Source: Eubacteriales bacterium
Lineage (GTDB): Bacteria; Bacillota; Clostridia; Oscillospirales; Oscillospiraceae
Assembly (NCBI GenBank): GCA_030528965.1
Contig: JAUMXS010000033.1
Coordinates: forward strand, 1 to 12,503
Length of the DNA stretch: 12,503 bases
Direction of reading: 5' to 3'
The stretch's first letter is position 1. The number at the start of each line of letters is the position of its first letter. Below are positions 7,101 to 12,503 of the stretch, in pieces. A model generated the notes under the pieces. It was not told the origin of the DNA. It did no database searches and saw only the letters and a program-made list of their open reading frames with translations. A program made the translations under genes and the position numbers.

Positions 7101-7749
7101 CCTGCGCACGGGCATCTTCCCGCCGCAGATAATGCGCGTCGTTTGTCAGGACCAGAGGAATGCCCGTCTCTTCCGAAAGCCTGCGCAGCCCCTCCGACGC
7201 GCGGCGCTCCTCCTCAAGCCCGTGATCCTGTATTTCCAGATAAAAGTCTTCCCCAAACAACGCCCGCAGCGCTTCGGCCCGCGCCAGCGCTCCGGCATAG
7301 TCGTCCCGCAGAAGCTTTTGCGGTATTTCTCCCGCAACACAGCCCGAAAGACAGATGAGCCCCTTCGCGTGCTGTTCCAGCAGCTCCCAATCAATGCGCG
7401 GACGGATATAGAAGCCTTCCGTATACCCCGCGCTCACCATGCGGCACAGATTCCGATAGCCCTCTTCATTCCTGCACAGGAGAATAAGGTGGCTGTAGTT
7501 GCTGTCTATGCCATGTTCCTTGTCCTTTCGCCCGCGGGGCGCCACATAGACCTCACAGCCGATGATCGGCTTGATCCCCTCTTTCTTGCAGGCTTTATAA
7601 AAAGCCACGGCGCCGTACATCGCGCCGTGGTCCGTGATCGCCAGCGCATTCTGCCCCAGCTCGCGCGCACGACGAGCCGCCTCGTCGATCCGACAGGCTC
7701 CGTCGAGCAGACTGTATTCCGTATGAACGTGCAGATGCACAAAACTCAT
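4186..7749 (-). CDS. dnaE: DNA polymerase III alpha subunit (DnaE type)
   Basis: A 1187-residue replicative DNA polymerase of family C. The N-terminal PHP domain keeps the metal-binding positions expected of an active domain: H7, H9, D40-H41, E66, H87, C137, D204 and H206. The polymerase core has GPGRGSAAGS at 356-365, catalytic D400 and D402 in PDIDIDF, and the third Asp, D550, in KMDFLGL. Tandem helix-hairpin-helix segments lie around 820-885 and an OB fold around 988-1068. A charged, low-complexity linker (about 1070-1120) and a ~65-residue C-terminal domain follow. Firmicutes also carry PolC, and there DnaE mainly extends primers; PolC is not in this window. The ATG at 7749 has GAGGAGG upstream and overlaps the whiA stop (ATGA), so whiA and dnaE are probably cotranscribed and translationally coupled. 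A 21-codon upstream extension is rejected because it runs inside whiA. Confidence 0.97.
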   Translation of the reverse strand: MSFVHLHVHTEYSLLDGACRIDEAARRARELGQNALAITDHGAMYGAVAFYKACKKEGIKPIIGCEVYVAPRGRKDKEHGIDSNYSHLILLCRNEEGYRNLCRMVSAGYTEGFYIRPRIDWELLEQHAKGLICLSGCVAGEIPQKLLRDDYAGALARAEALRALFGEDFYLEIQDHGLEEERRASEGLRRLSEETGIPLVLTNDAHYLRREDARAQDVLLCIQTGRTVDEPDRMRFETKELYLKSEDEMRELYPDLPEAADITQEIADRCSYDFSFGHYHLPLYSLPEGETDGFEYLKKRCLEGFGRRWPGEPADGEKGRRLMYELDMIRRMGFVDYFLIVQDFIGYAKSHGIPVGPGRGSAAGSVVSYCMGITDVDPIRYSLYFERFLNPERVSMPDIDIDFCVRRRGEVIEYVSEKYGADHVAQIVTFGTLAARAAVRDVGRALGVSYAVCDAVAKQIPMAPGMTLDEALKLSRPLREMYESDGQIKELIDTARALEGMPRHASTHAAGVVVTCRPVYEYVPLAMNDESVVTQYTMTTLEELGLLKMDFLGLRNLTVLEDAAALVRRTQPDFRIEDVPEDDEEVFEMLSAGRTSGVFQLESTGITGVCTGLGPRSIEDVTAIIALYRPGPMDSIPRFIACKNDPGLIRYKHELLQPILEVTYGCIVYQEQVIEIFRKLAGYSLGQADMIRRAMSKKKHDVIDAERTAFISGDPERGIPGSAANGVPEAVAGSIYDEIVDFANYAFNKAHAVSYAVVSYRTAYMKRHWPREYMAALLTSVLDSTTKVAEYIAECRELGIRLLPPSVNESGADFTVSGGDIRFGLGAVKGIGVSFIRELERERASGGAFRSLEDFCRRMQPCGLNRRAAESLIRAGAFDGMGANRRQLLTVLEPLLDGVASELRSNVAGQIDMFSMEPDSAPASLPMPDVPEFSRRERMMMEKEMTGLYLSGHPMDDYRDRARAAGAVPMGAVLEDFAEGMPTRFKDGQMVAVAGLVEAQKTRTTRNGTLMSYVTLEDDTGKMEVLAFQRVLDTSGALLQENAALLIRGRISVRDEKEPQLMAETVAPLDDLPAVRPAVGNEADPSDADDLRRQGGSADDREDIGDREGAAAEKKQDRKKTLYLRLPTWDEAEERYLGLLLTMFPGDDKLVLYFADSGKRVGALCLAHEALEAELRERYGADNLVIK

Positions 7750-8681
7750 GCGTCTTCCTCCTCGCCGCTCTCTCCCAGTGCCGCCAGCTTGCGCAGACGA
7801 TGGCTCATGCACGATTTCGATACCGGCGGATCCGCCAGCATGGCAAGCTCCGTCAGCGACGCCTCGGGATTCGCTATCCGCAGCAGCGCCGCCTCCTGCA
7901 GCGCTTCCGGCAGACTGTCCAGCCCGCGCTGCTGTTCCACCCGGCGGATCGCCGCCAGCTGCTCTCCCGCCGCCGTCACGATCTTATCCGCATTCGCACT
8001 GTCACAGTTCACCTTTCGGTTCACCGCGTTGCGCATATCCTTCAAAACTTTTTCCTGCATCATCTGCATGGCCGCCAACGGCGCGCCCATCGTGGTGAGG
8101 ATATCTTCGATCGCCTCGGACTGCTTGAAATACGTCACCGGGTTTCCGGCACGCATCGTGTCCTTCGGCATAAATCCCATCTCAAGCAGGAGACTGTACA
8201 GTTCCCGGCTCACCGCCTGGTGATCCGTCACCAGTTCCAGATGGTATCGTTTGGCCGGGTCAGTCACACTGCCCCCCGCCAGAAACGCCCCACGCAGAAA
8301 ACTCGTCCGGCAGCATTCATCCTCCAGAACGCTCAGATTGATATGCAGAGACAGCGTGTTGGACGCCTCATATCCAAACGCCGCAAATATCTGCCGGATC
8401 TTCTCTTTTTCCGAGATGACCAGACTATATTTCCGGCGGCTTTTTTCTCCTTTGTTCTCCGACCGGGCGGGTACCCCTTCATCAAATCCGAACCCGAAGG
8501 CACGGCGGAAGATCCGCTGCAGTCGTTCCGCAAATACCTCCTGTCCGGTCACCACCCGGATCTCCAGAGGCGAAAAGGTATGTCCGTACAGCAATGCGCC
8601 GTAAGCCTCCGCACGCGCACAGCAGCTGCGCGTCACCGGAAGCCGGCAAAGTTCGGTTTTTACTTCTCCCGAAAAGGACAT
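7746..8681 (-). CDS. whiA: DNA-binding protein WhiA
   Basis: A 311-residue WhiA protein, a DNA-binding factor of Gram-positive bacteria. It controls sporulation genes in Streptomyces and affects cell division and chromosome segregation in Bacillus. The start MSFSGEVKTELC is the family signature. A degenerate LAGLIDADG homing-endonuclease-like core includes FLRGAFLAGGSV at 128-139 and HLELVT at 147-152. The C-terminal helix-turn-helix lies around 275-300 (SLTELAMLADPPVSKSCMSHRLRKL). The ATG at 8681 has AAGGAG about 7 bases upstream. whiA usually follows yvcK, but here it lies about 1.9 kb from rapZ on the opposite strand and leads directly into dnaE. The promoter is uncertain: TTCCGA (8791-8796) and AATAAT (8768-8773) at 17 bases are a weak candidate, which would give a leader of about 80 bases with two hairpins. 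Confidence 0.96.
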   Translation of the reverse strand: MSFSGEVKTELCRLPVTRSCCARAEAYGALLYGHTFSPLEIRVVTGQEVFAERLQRIFRRAFGFGFDEGVPARSENKGEKSRRKYSLVISEKEKIRQIFAAFGYEASNTLSLHINLSVLEDECCRTSFLRGAFLAGGSVTDPAKRYHLELVTDHQAVSRELYSLLLEMGFMPKDTMRAGNPVTYFKQSEAIEDILTTMGAPLAAMQMMQEKVLKDMRNAVNRKVNCDSANADKIVTAAGEQLAAIRRVEQQRGLDSLPEALQEAALLRIANPEASLTELAMLADPPVSKSCMSHRLRKLAALGESGEEEDA

Positions 8682-8701
8682 ACCGTTCTCCTTGTTTTTC
8701 T

Positions 8702-8755
8702 GGCAGCAAGTAATACTGCTGCCTCGCAGAGTTTCGCGCCCCGGAGGGCGCGAAA
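8702..8755. promoter_or_regulatory. Two strong hairpins in the whiA leader region
   Basis: A 7-bp stem (GGCAGCA 8702-8708, TGCTGCC 8717-8723) stands 21 bases upstream of the whiA ATG. Nine bases further is a perfect 10-bp stem (TTTCGCGCCC 8732-8741, GGGCGCGAAA 8746-8755) with a 4-base loop. If whiA starts near 8760, both would be in its 5' leader. Neither is followed by a proper T-tract on the minus strand, so they look like a structured leader or protein-binding site, not a terminator. Confidence 0.4.
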
Positions 8756-8804
8756 TAAAATCGGATTATTATTTCCCGGCGGCCTGCGCATCGGAAAAAC
8801 TTCT

Positions 8805-8906
8805 CACTTCGCCAAGTGCCGACGCGCTCCGCCGGAGGCGGAGGCGGAAGCGAGGCATGAAGCGAAGTGCAATCTCTTTTGGCCAAGAAAGGCGGAACGC
8901 CTTTCT
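8805..8906. repeat. Cluster of nested inverted repeats between pta and whiA
   Basis: CACTTCGC (8805-8812) can pair with GCGAAGTG (8862-8869) over 49 bases, enclosing CTCCGCC/GGCGGAG (8827-8843). Alternatively CACTT (8805-8809) pairs with AAGTG (8814-8818), excluding the long pairing. A separate 9-bp stem follows (AGAAAGGCG 8886-8894, CGCCTTTCT 8898-8906), preceded by the palindrome TTGGCCAA (8879-8886). No reading frame here looks like a gene. It may be an intergenic repeat family or the remains of one; no second copy is in this window. Confidence 0.45.
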
Positions 8907-8922
8907 GCCGGCGGATATTGGC

Positions 8923-8951
8923 AAAGGAAGGCCCGCAGACGCGGGCCTTCC
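8923..8951 (-). terminator. Terminator of pta
   Basis: A perfect 11-bp stem (GGAAGGCCCGC 8926-8936, GCGGGCCTTCC 8941-8951) with a 4-base loop lies 12 bases past the pta stop on the minus strand. The T-tract after it is short (TTTGCC). The very strong stem still makes termination likely. Confidence 0.75.
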
Positions 8952-8963
8952 TGCAGAAAGTCT

Positions 8964-9962
8964 TTATGCGAGGGCAGCCGTGATGATGGCCATCTTGTAG
9001 ACTTCGTCGGCGTTGCAGCCGCGGCTGAGGTCGTTGATGGGCGCATTCATGCCGAGCAGGATGGGGCCATAGGCCTCAAAGCCGCCGAGACGCTGGGCGA
9101 TCTTATAGCCGATATTGCCGGACTGGATCTCGGGGAACACGAAAGTGTTGGCATAACCGGCAACCTTGGAGCCGGGGAACTTGAGCTGTCCCACAGTGGG
9201 GGAGACAGCCGCGTCGAACTGCATCTCGCCGTCCATATCGAACTCGGGAGCCAGTTCCTTGGCCTTGGCGCAGGCGTTGCGGGCCAGATCGACCATGGGG
9301 CCCTTGCCGCTGCCCTTGGTGGAGAAGCTCAGGAAGGCGACCTTCGGCTCGATGCCGAAGACCTTCGCGCAGCGGGCCACTTCCACGCCCACTTCGGCGA
9401 GCTTGTCCGCTCCGGACAGAACTACGTTGCCGTCCTTGTCCAGGCTGTCTTCATAGCTGATATTGATGGCGCAGTCACCCATGCAGAGCTTCTCTTCGCC
9501 GCGGACCATGATGAAGCAGGAGGAAACCAGATGGGCACCCGGCTTCGTCTTGACCAGCTGCAGAGCCGGACGCACAGTGTCGGCCGTGGAGTAGGTCGCG
9601 CCGCCCAGAAGAGCATCCGCCAGACCCATCTTCACCAGCATGGTGCCGAAATAGTTGCCCTTGGAGAGAGCAGCCGCGCACTCTTCCGCCGACATCTTGC
9701 CGTGGCGCAGCTCGACCATCTTGTCGACCATTTCGTCAAAGCCGGGGTAAGTCTTCGGCTCAATGATCTCCAGACCTTCAATGTCAAAGCCGCCCTTTTC
9801 AGCCGCAGCACGGACCTCGTCCGGCGCGCCGATCAGGATCGGAGTCAGAAATCCATCGGCCTTCAGGCGGGCCGCCGCTTCCAGAATACGGGCGTCGGGG
9901 CCTTCGGTGAATACGATCTTACGGGGTGTTTCGCGCAGTTTTTCTATCAGGGCGTCAAACAT
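8964..9962 (-). CDS. pta: Phosphate acetyltransferase
   Basis: A 332-residue phosphotransacetylase of the short, single-domain type. It interconverts acetyl-CoA plus phosphate with acetyl phosphate plus CoA; with acetate kinase this yields ATP and acetate. Family signatures are visible: GGATYSTADTVRPALQ at 120-135, LSFSTKGSG at 211-219, FPEIQSGNIGYKIAQRLG at 276-293, and the active-site block MNAPINDLSRGC with S313 and R314 matching the catalytic Ser-Arg pair. The length is normal for the family, and no N-terminal DRTGG or cobyric-acid-synthase-like extension is present. The ATG at 9962 has GGAGG about 9 bases upstream. Codon choice is strongly biased to AAG, GAG, CTG and GCC, as expected of a highly expressed gene. 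It has its own strong promoter and terminator, so it is probably monocistronic; acetate kinase is not in the window. Confidence 0.96.
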   Translation of the reverse strand: MFDALIEKLRETPRKIVFTEGPDARILEAAARLKADGFLTPILIGAPDEVRAAAEKGGFDIEGLEIIEPKTYPGFDEMVDKMVELRHGKMSAEECAAALSKGNYFGTMLVKMGLADALLGGATYSTADTVRPALQLVKTKPGAHLVSSCFIMVRGEEKLCMGDCAINISYEDSLDKDGNVVLSGADKLAEVGVEVARCAKVFGIEPKVAFLSFSTKGSGKGPMVDLARNACAKAKELAPEFDMDGEMQFDAAVSPTVGQLKFPGSKVAGYANTFVFPEIQSGNIGYKIAQRLGGFEAYGPILLGMNAPINDLSRGCNADEVYKMAIITAALA

Positions 9963-10012
9963 GTTTTTTCCCTCCGGTTATCAAATTAATCCATTCGGAT
10001 CTCGCTCCCTTT

Positions 10013-10041
10013 AACATATCAACCTTTGCCCAAAAAGTCAA
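10013..10041 (-). promoter_or_regulatory. Strong promoter of pta
   Basis: On the minus strand TTGACT (-35, 10036-10041) and TATGTT (-10, 10013-10018) are exactly 17 bases apart. Transcription would begin near 10006, with a leader of about 44 bases. The good -35 box agrees with the codon bias of pta in suggesting high expression. Confidence 0.8.
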
Positions 10042-10052
10042 CCGCTTTGCCC
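10024..10052. repeat. Direct repeat CTTTGCCC in the pta promoter
   Basis: The 8-mer CTTTGCCC occurs at 10024-10031, within the -35/-10 spacer of pta, and again at 10045-10052, just upstream of the -35 box. The copies are 21 bases start to start, two helical turns, so a dimer could bind both on one face. This could be chance in an 8-base word. Confidence 0.3.
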
Positions 10053-10061
10053 GCTCTCCTA

Positions 10062-10091
10062 TTTACAAAAAGCTTTTCCGGAGGTTATAAT
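10062..10091 (+). promoter_or_regulatory. Promoter of the XRE regulator gene
   Basis: TTTACA (-35, 10062-10067) and a perfect TATAAT (-10, 10086-10091) are 18 bases apart. It is divergent from the pta promoter, with the two -35 boxes 20 bases apart. The transcript would start near 10098, about 55 bases before the chosen ATG, and may run on through rapZ and yvcK. Confidence 0.75.
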
Positions 10092-10101
10092 GTTACATTA
10101 T
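10087..10101. promoter_or_regulatory. 15-bp palindromic operator over the XRE gene -10 box
   Basis: ATAATGT-T-ACATTAT is a perfect inverted repeat with 7-bp arms. It covers five of six bases of the -10 box and reaches the expected start of transcription. The simplest reading is a binding site for the regulator encoded just downstream, giving negative autoregulation. This is inference from position. Confidence 0.55.
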
Positions 10102-10153
10102 TATGGAATTACAGAAACGGCGCTGTGCGTCCGCCGAAAGGAGTTCCTCTGTT

Positions 10154-10453
10154 ATGCCTGCTGAATTTTCCCGGATCCTGTCCTCTCTCCGAACCGAAAA
10201 AGGTCTCAGCCAGCGCACCGCCGCCGCCAATCTGCGGATCAGTCAGGCGCTGCTCAGTCATTATGAAAACGGCGTCCGGGAACCCGGCCTCGTCTTCGTC
10301 TGCCGCGCCTGCGATTATTATGACGTTTCCGCCGACTATATCCTCGGCCGCACCGAAAACCGGCAGGGTCCTGCCGGTGAGCGTGACCGCGCCGCCCTCA
10401 CGGAACTTGCCGAACAGCTGCGCAGTCTCGCCGATCGCGTCGAGGAACTCTGA
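10154..10453 (+). CDS. XRE-family transcriptional regulator
   Basis: A 99-residue helix-turn-helix protein of the Cro/C1 type. The HTH spans about residues 4-60, with the recognition region AAANLRISQALLSHYENGVREP, split here as AAANLRISQALLS followed by HYENGVREP; DVSADYILGRTEN after it is typical of the family. The C-terminal ~30 residues (ALTELAEQLRSLADRVEEL) form a probable short coiled coil for dimerisation. The ATG at 10154 is chosen because AAGGAG lies about 10 bases upstream. The in-frame ATG at 10103 lacks a ribosome binding site and falls at the expected transcript start. It is divergent from pta and 132 bases before rapZ. Its targets are unknown; its own promoter is the likeliest one, and pta or rapZ-yvcK are possible. 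Confidence 0.88.
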   Translation: MPAEFSRILSSLRTEKGLSQRTAAANLRISQALLSHYENGVREPGLVFVCRACDYYDVSADYILGRTENRQGPAGERDRAALTELAEQLRSLADRVEEL

Positions 10454-10585
10454 TTTCTTCGCTCTTTGCGCTTTGCTTTCAACCGCGCAAAACCCGTCCC
10501 GTCTCCGTATTTTTCGTTTTTCCCGTTCCGAGTCCCGTCTCTTACGCACAAGACCCGCACTTCGCCCGAAAAGGAGTACGCAAGC

Positions 10586-11446
10586 ATGGAATTCCTCATC
10601 ATCTCCGGCCTCTCCGGCGCAGGAAAAAGCCGCGTCGCCGACACTCTGGAGGACCTGGATTATTACTGCGTGGACAATATGCCCGTCGCCCTGCTGCCCC
10701 GCTTCGCGGAGCTTTGTCTCGCCACGCGCGGACGCTATGACCGCGTCGCACTGGTCGTAGACGCCAGAGAACGGCTCGGTTTTGAAGAACTCTTCCGCGC
10801 CCTCCATCAGCTCAGGGCGCTGAACTGTCCCTACCGCATCCTGTTCGTCGAGGCCAGCTGCCCCGCCATCGTCCGCCGCTATAAAGAGACCCGCCGGCCT
10901 CACCCTCTCTCCGGAGAATGTTCCTCCCTCGAGGATGCCGTAAAGCGTGAGACCGAACTTTTGCGGCCCGTGCGTGAGTGCGCCGATTTTATCATCGATA
11001 CCACCGGTTTCCGTCTCTCCCGTCTGCAGAAAGAACTTTGCCGCATCCTGCCCGGTGTCGATGATCCCTATACCTTCGGGATCCGCTTCACCGCCTTCGG
11101 CTTCAAATACGGCATCCCCATGGATGCAGACCTCGTCTTTGACGTTCGTTTCCTGCCCAATCCCTTCTATGAAGAAGCCCTGCGTCCGCTTGACGGTCTG
11201 GACGAACGCGTGGCAGACTATGTCCTGCGCCGCGCGCCCGGACAGGAGCTTTTGCAGCGGCTCAGCGATCTGATCGAATTTCTTTTGCCCCAGTACGCCG
11301 AGGAAGGAAAACGGGAGCTGGTCGTCGCCATCGGCTGTACCGGCGGACGTCACCGCAGCGTCGCCGTTGCCAACGCCCTGACAGAGGCCGCCCTTCGTGC
11401 CGGTCATCAGGCCCGACTCATCTGCCGGGATATCGATAAGGGGTGA
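10586..11446 (+). CDS. rapZ: RNase adapter / nucleotide-binding protein RapZ (YvcJ)
   Basis: A 286-residue RapZ/YvcJ protein. In E. coli RapZ delivers the small RNA GlmZ to RNase E and so tunes glucosamine-6-phosphate synthesis; in Bacillus YvcJ is a nucleotide hydrolase whose loss affects competence. Walker A GLSGAGKS is at 8-15, a Walker B-like LVVDAR at 56-61, and the conserved C-terminal domain contains GCTGGRHRS at 250-258. The length is normal. The ATG at 10586 has AAGGAG about 9 bases upstream; a 40-codon upstream extension with low-complexity Ser/Phe/Pro residues is rejected. yvcK follows with 8 bases between stop and start, so the two are certainly one operon. The 132-base gap upstream is pyrimidine-rich and shows no clear promoter or terminator, so readthrough from the XRE gene is likely. 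Confidence 0.95.
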   Translation: MEFLIISGLSGAGKSRVADTLEDLDYYCVDNMPVALLPRFAELCLATRGRYDRVALVVDARERLGFEELFRALHQLRALNCPYRILFVEASCPAIVRRYKETRRPHPLSGECSSLEDAVKRETELLRPVRECADFIIDTTGFRLSRLQKELCRILPGVDDPYTFGIRFTAFGFKYGIPMDADLVFDVRFLPNPFYEEALRPLDGLDERVADYVLRRAPGQELLQRLSDLIEFLLPQYAEEGKRELVVAIGCTGGRHRSVAVANALTEAALRAGHQARLICRDIDKG

Positions 11447-11454
11447 TACTGTCC

Positions 11455-12459
11455 ATGTCCAAGGCTTTTCACGCAGCTCACGGTCCCCGTACCGTCGCCA
11501 TCGGCGGCGGCACAGGCTTGTCCACCATGCTCCGCGGTCTGAAAAAATATACCGCAAACCTCACCGCCATCGTCACCGTTGCGGATGACGGCGGCGGCTC
11601 CGGCGTCCTGCGCGAGGAACTCGGCATGCTTCCGCCGGGCGATATCCGCAACTGTCTGCAGGCTCTGGCCAATACCGAACCTACCATGGAGGCCCTGCTG
11701 GCTTACCGCTTCCGTGAAGGCAGCCTCGCCGGACAGAGTTTCGGCAACCTCTTCCTCGCCGCCCTCAACGATATGTGCGACGGCTTCGATGAAGCCGTGC
11801 GCCGTATGAGCGAAGTCCTTGCCATCACCGGGCGCGTCCTGCCCGTCACCAACACCGATGTGCGCCTGATCGCGGAATTCGAGGACGGCGCCGTCATCCC
11901 CGGCGAATCCCATATCGCCGGATACAAGCACCGCACCGACAGCCGTATCCGCCGCGTTCGTCTGGAACCCGAAGCTTCCGCTCTGCCTGCCTGCCTCGAG
12001 GCCATACGCGATGCCGAACTTATCGTCCTCGGCCCAGGAAGCCTCTATACAAGCGTCATTCCCAACCTCCTCGTCGGAGGCGTTGCCGAGGCCCTTTCCC
12101 GATCCCGGGCCGTGAAAGTCTATGTCCTCAACGTCATGACGCAGGACGGCGAAACCGAAAAATATACCGCCTCCGATCATATACGAGCCCTGCGCGAACA
12201 CGGCGGGGAGGGCCTTTTCGATTTCTGCCTCGCCAACAGCACCCCCATCCCCGACGCCGCCCTCGAGGCCTACCGGCTCGAAGGCGCGGAACCCACCGTT
12301 CTGGATGTCGAGCTGGTCGAAAGCCTCGGTATCACGCTCACCCGCGCTCCGATCGTTGTCTGTAAAGACCGCCTCGTGCGGCATGACCCCGCCGCCCTCG
12401 CCGAGGCTATCCTCCGTCTTTATCTGGAACATACCCCCACACGGACTTTTTCCCTCTGA
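11455..12459 (+). CDS. yvcK: YvcK family protein (gluconeogenesis factor, CofD-like fold)
   Basis: A 334-residue YvcK protein, which in Bacillus is needed for growth on gluconeogenic carbon sources and for normal cell-wall synthesis, and in related bacteria binds UDP-sugars. Family motifs are GGGTGLS at 17-23, DDGGGSG at 44-50, PPGDIRNCL at 60-68, GNLF at 97-100 and GPGSLYTSV at 193-201. The ATG at 11455 is chosen: AAGGGGTGAT, close to a full anti-Shine-Dalgarno match, ends 7 bases before it. The in-frame GTG at 11443 lies inside that site and is rejected. Normally whiA comes next; only 44 bases remain in the window and they hold no gene start that I can support. Confidence 0.95.
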   Translation: MSKAFHAAHGPRTVAIGGGTGLSTMLRGLKKYTANLTAIVTVADDGGGSGVLREELGMLPPGDIRNCLQALANTEPTMEALLAYRFREGSLAGQSFGNLFLAALNDMCDGFDEAVRRMSEVLAITGRVLPVTNTDVRLIAEFEDGAVIPGESHIAGYKHRTDSRIRRVRLEPEASALPACLEAIRDAELIVLGPGSLYTSVIPNLLVGGVAEALSRSRAVKVYVLNVMTQDGETEKYTASDHIRALREHGGEGLFDFCLANSTPIPDAALEAYRLEGAEPTVLDVELVESLGITLTRAPIVVCKDRLVRHDPAALAEAILRLYLEHTPTRTFSL

Positions 12460-12503
12460 GCCTGTCCTTTGTTTCGTCTTTTCAGCGTTTTGTCGTTTCG
12501 TCG

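Noticed and set aside
7750..7812. Upstream extension of dnaE by 21 codons
   Set aside because: It lies inside whiA; GAGGAGG and the conserved MSFVHLHVHT start support 7749.
4180..9989. Very long open frames on the plus strand opposite dnaE, whiA and pta (600-730 codons)
   Set aside because: They are rich in Arg, His, Pro and Gln with no domain or ribosome binding site, and mirror the codon pattern of the real minus-strand genes in G+C-rich DNA.
10103..10153. Earlier ATG for the XRE regulator
   Set aside because: It has no ribosome binding site, lies at the expected transcript start, and the extra residues are not HTH-like.
10477..10510. Hairpin TTTGCGC/GCGCAAA between the XRE gene and rapZ as a terminator
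   Set aside because: The stem is only 7 bp with a 13-base loop and no T-tract directly after it.
11443..11454. GTG start for yvcK overlapping the rapZ stop
   Set aside because: The GTG is part of the AAGGGGTGAT binding site for the ATG at 11455.
10109..12432. Long open frames on the minus strand opposite the XRE gene, rapZ and yvcK
   Set aside because: They are Gly/Asp/Glu-rich composition artefacts antisense to clearly recognised genes.
1..12503. tRNA, rRNA, CRISPR array or insertion sequence
   Set aside because: I saw no cloverleaf ends, rRNA blocks, regularly spaced identical repeats, or DDE transposase motifs; the only mobile-element gene is the recombinase.

Overview
The window looks like chromosome from a G+C-rich, Gram-positive anaerobe of the class Clostridia (an Oscillospiraceae-like gut lineage is my best guess, not proven). 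The reasons are the rapZ/yvcK/whiA gene set, a Firmicutes-style DnaE with an intact-looking PHP domain, strong AGGAGG-type ribosome binding sites, a phosphotransacetylase with a biased codon choice, an anaerobe-type 4Fe-4S protein, and a DUF4368-type large serine recombinase. No gene-free stretch exceeds 300 bases; the two longest gaps are 1659-1902 and 8682-8963.

Region 1 (1-~950) is the end of a mobile element: the C-terminal part of a large serine recombinase, visibly more A+T-rich than the rest, followed by two hairpins. Region 2 (957-4068) is a redox cluster: a 4Fe-4S protein on the minus strand, and divergently a FAD oxidoreductase with a C-terminal Rieske domain, a small unrecognised protein and a Cu/Zn superoxide dismutase-like protein. 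A strong minus-strand promoter with a perfect 14-bp palindrome just upstream lies in the 1659-1902 gap. Region 3 (4186-8681) is a minus-strand whiA-dnaE pair with an ATGA overlap, convergent with sodC across a 12-bp-stem terminator. Region 4 (8682-8963) is a hairpin-dense gap. Region 5 (8964-10153) holds pta on the minus strand and a divergent promoter region. Region 6 (10154-12459) runs on the plus strand: an XRE-type regulator, rapZ and yvcK; the window ends 44 bases later.

How they fit together: pta makes acetyl phosphate for acetate fermentation or activates acetate. RapZ and YvcK are linked in other bacteria to amino-sugar and envelope metabolism, WhiA to cell division, and DnaE to replication. 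rapZ, yvcK and whiA normally form one operon, often with dnaE close by in clostridia. Here rapZ-yvcK and whiA-dnaE point away from each other with pta and an XRE gene between them, which suggests an inversion or relocation. The redox cluster looks like an oxygen-stress or electron-transfer group. I found no convincing wholly new system; the best leads are the split conserved operon, the redox cluster with its unknown small protein and Lys-for-Arg SodC, the palindromic operators, and the structured gap before whiA.
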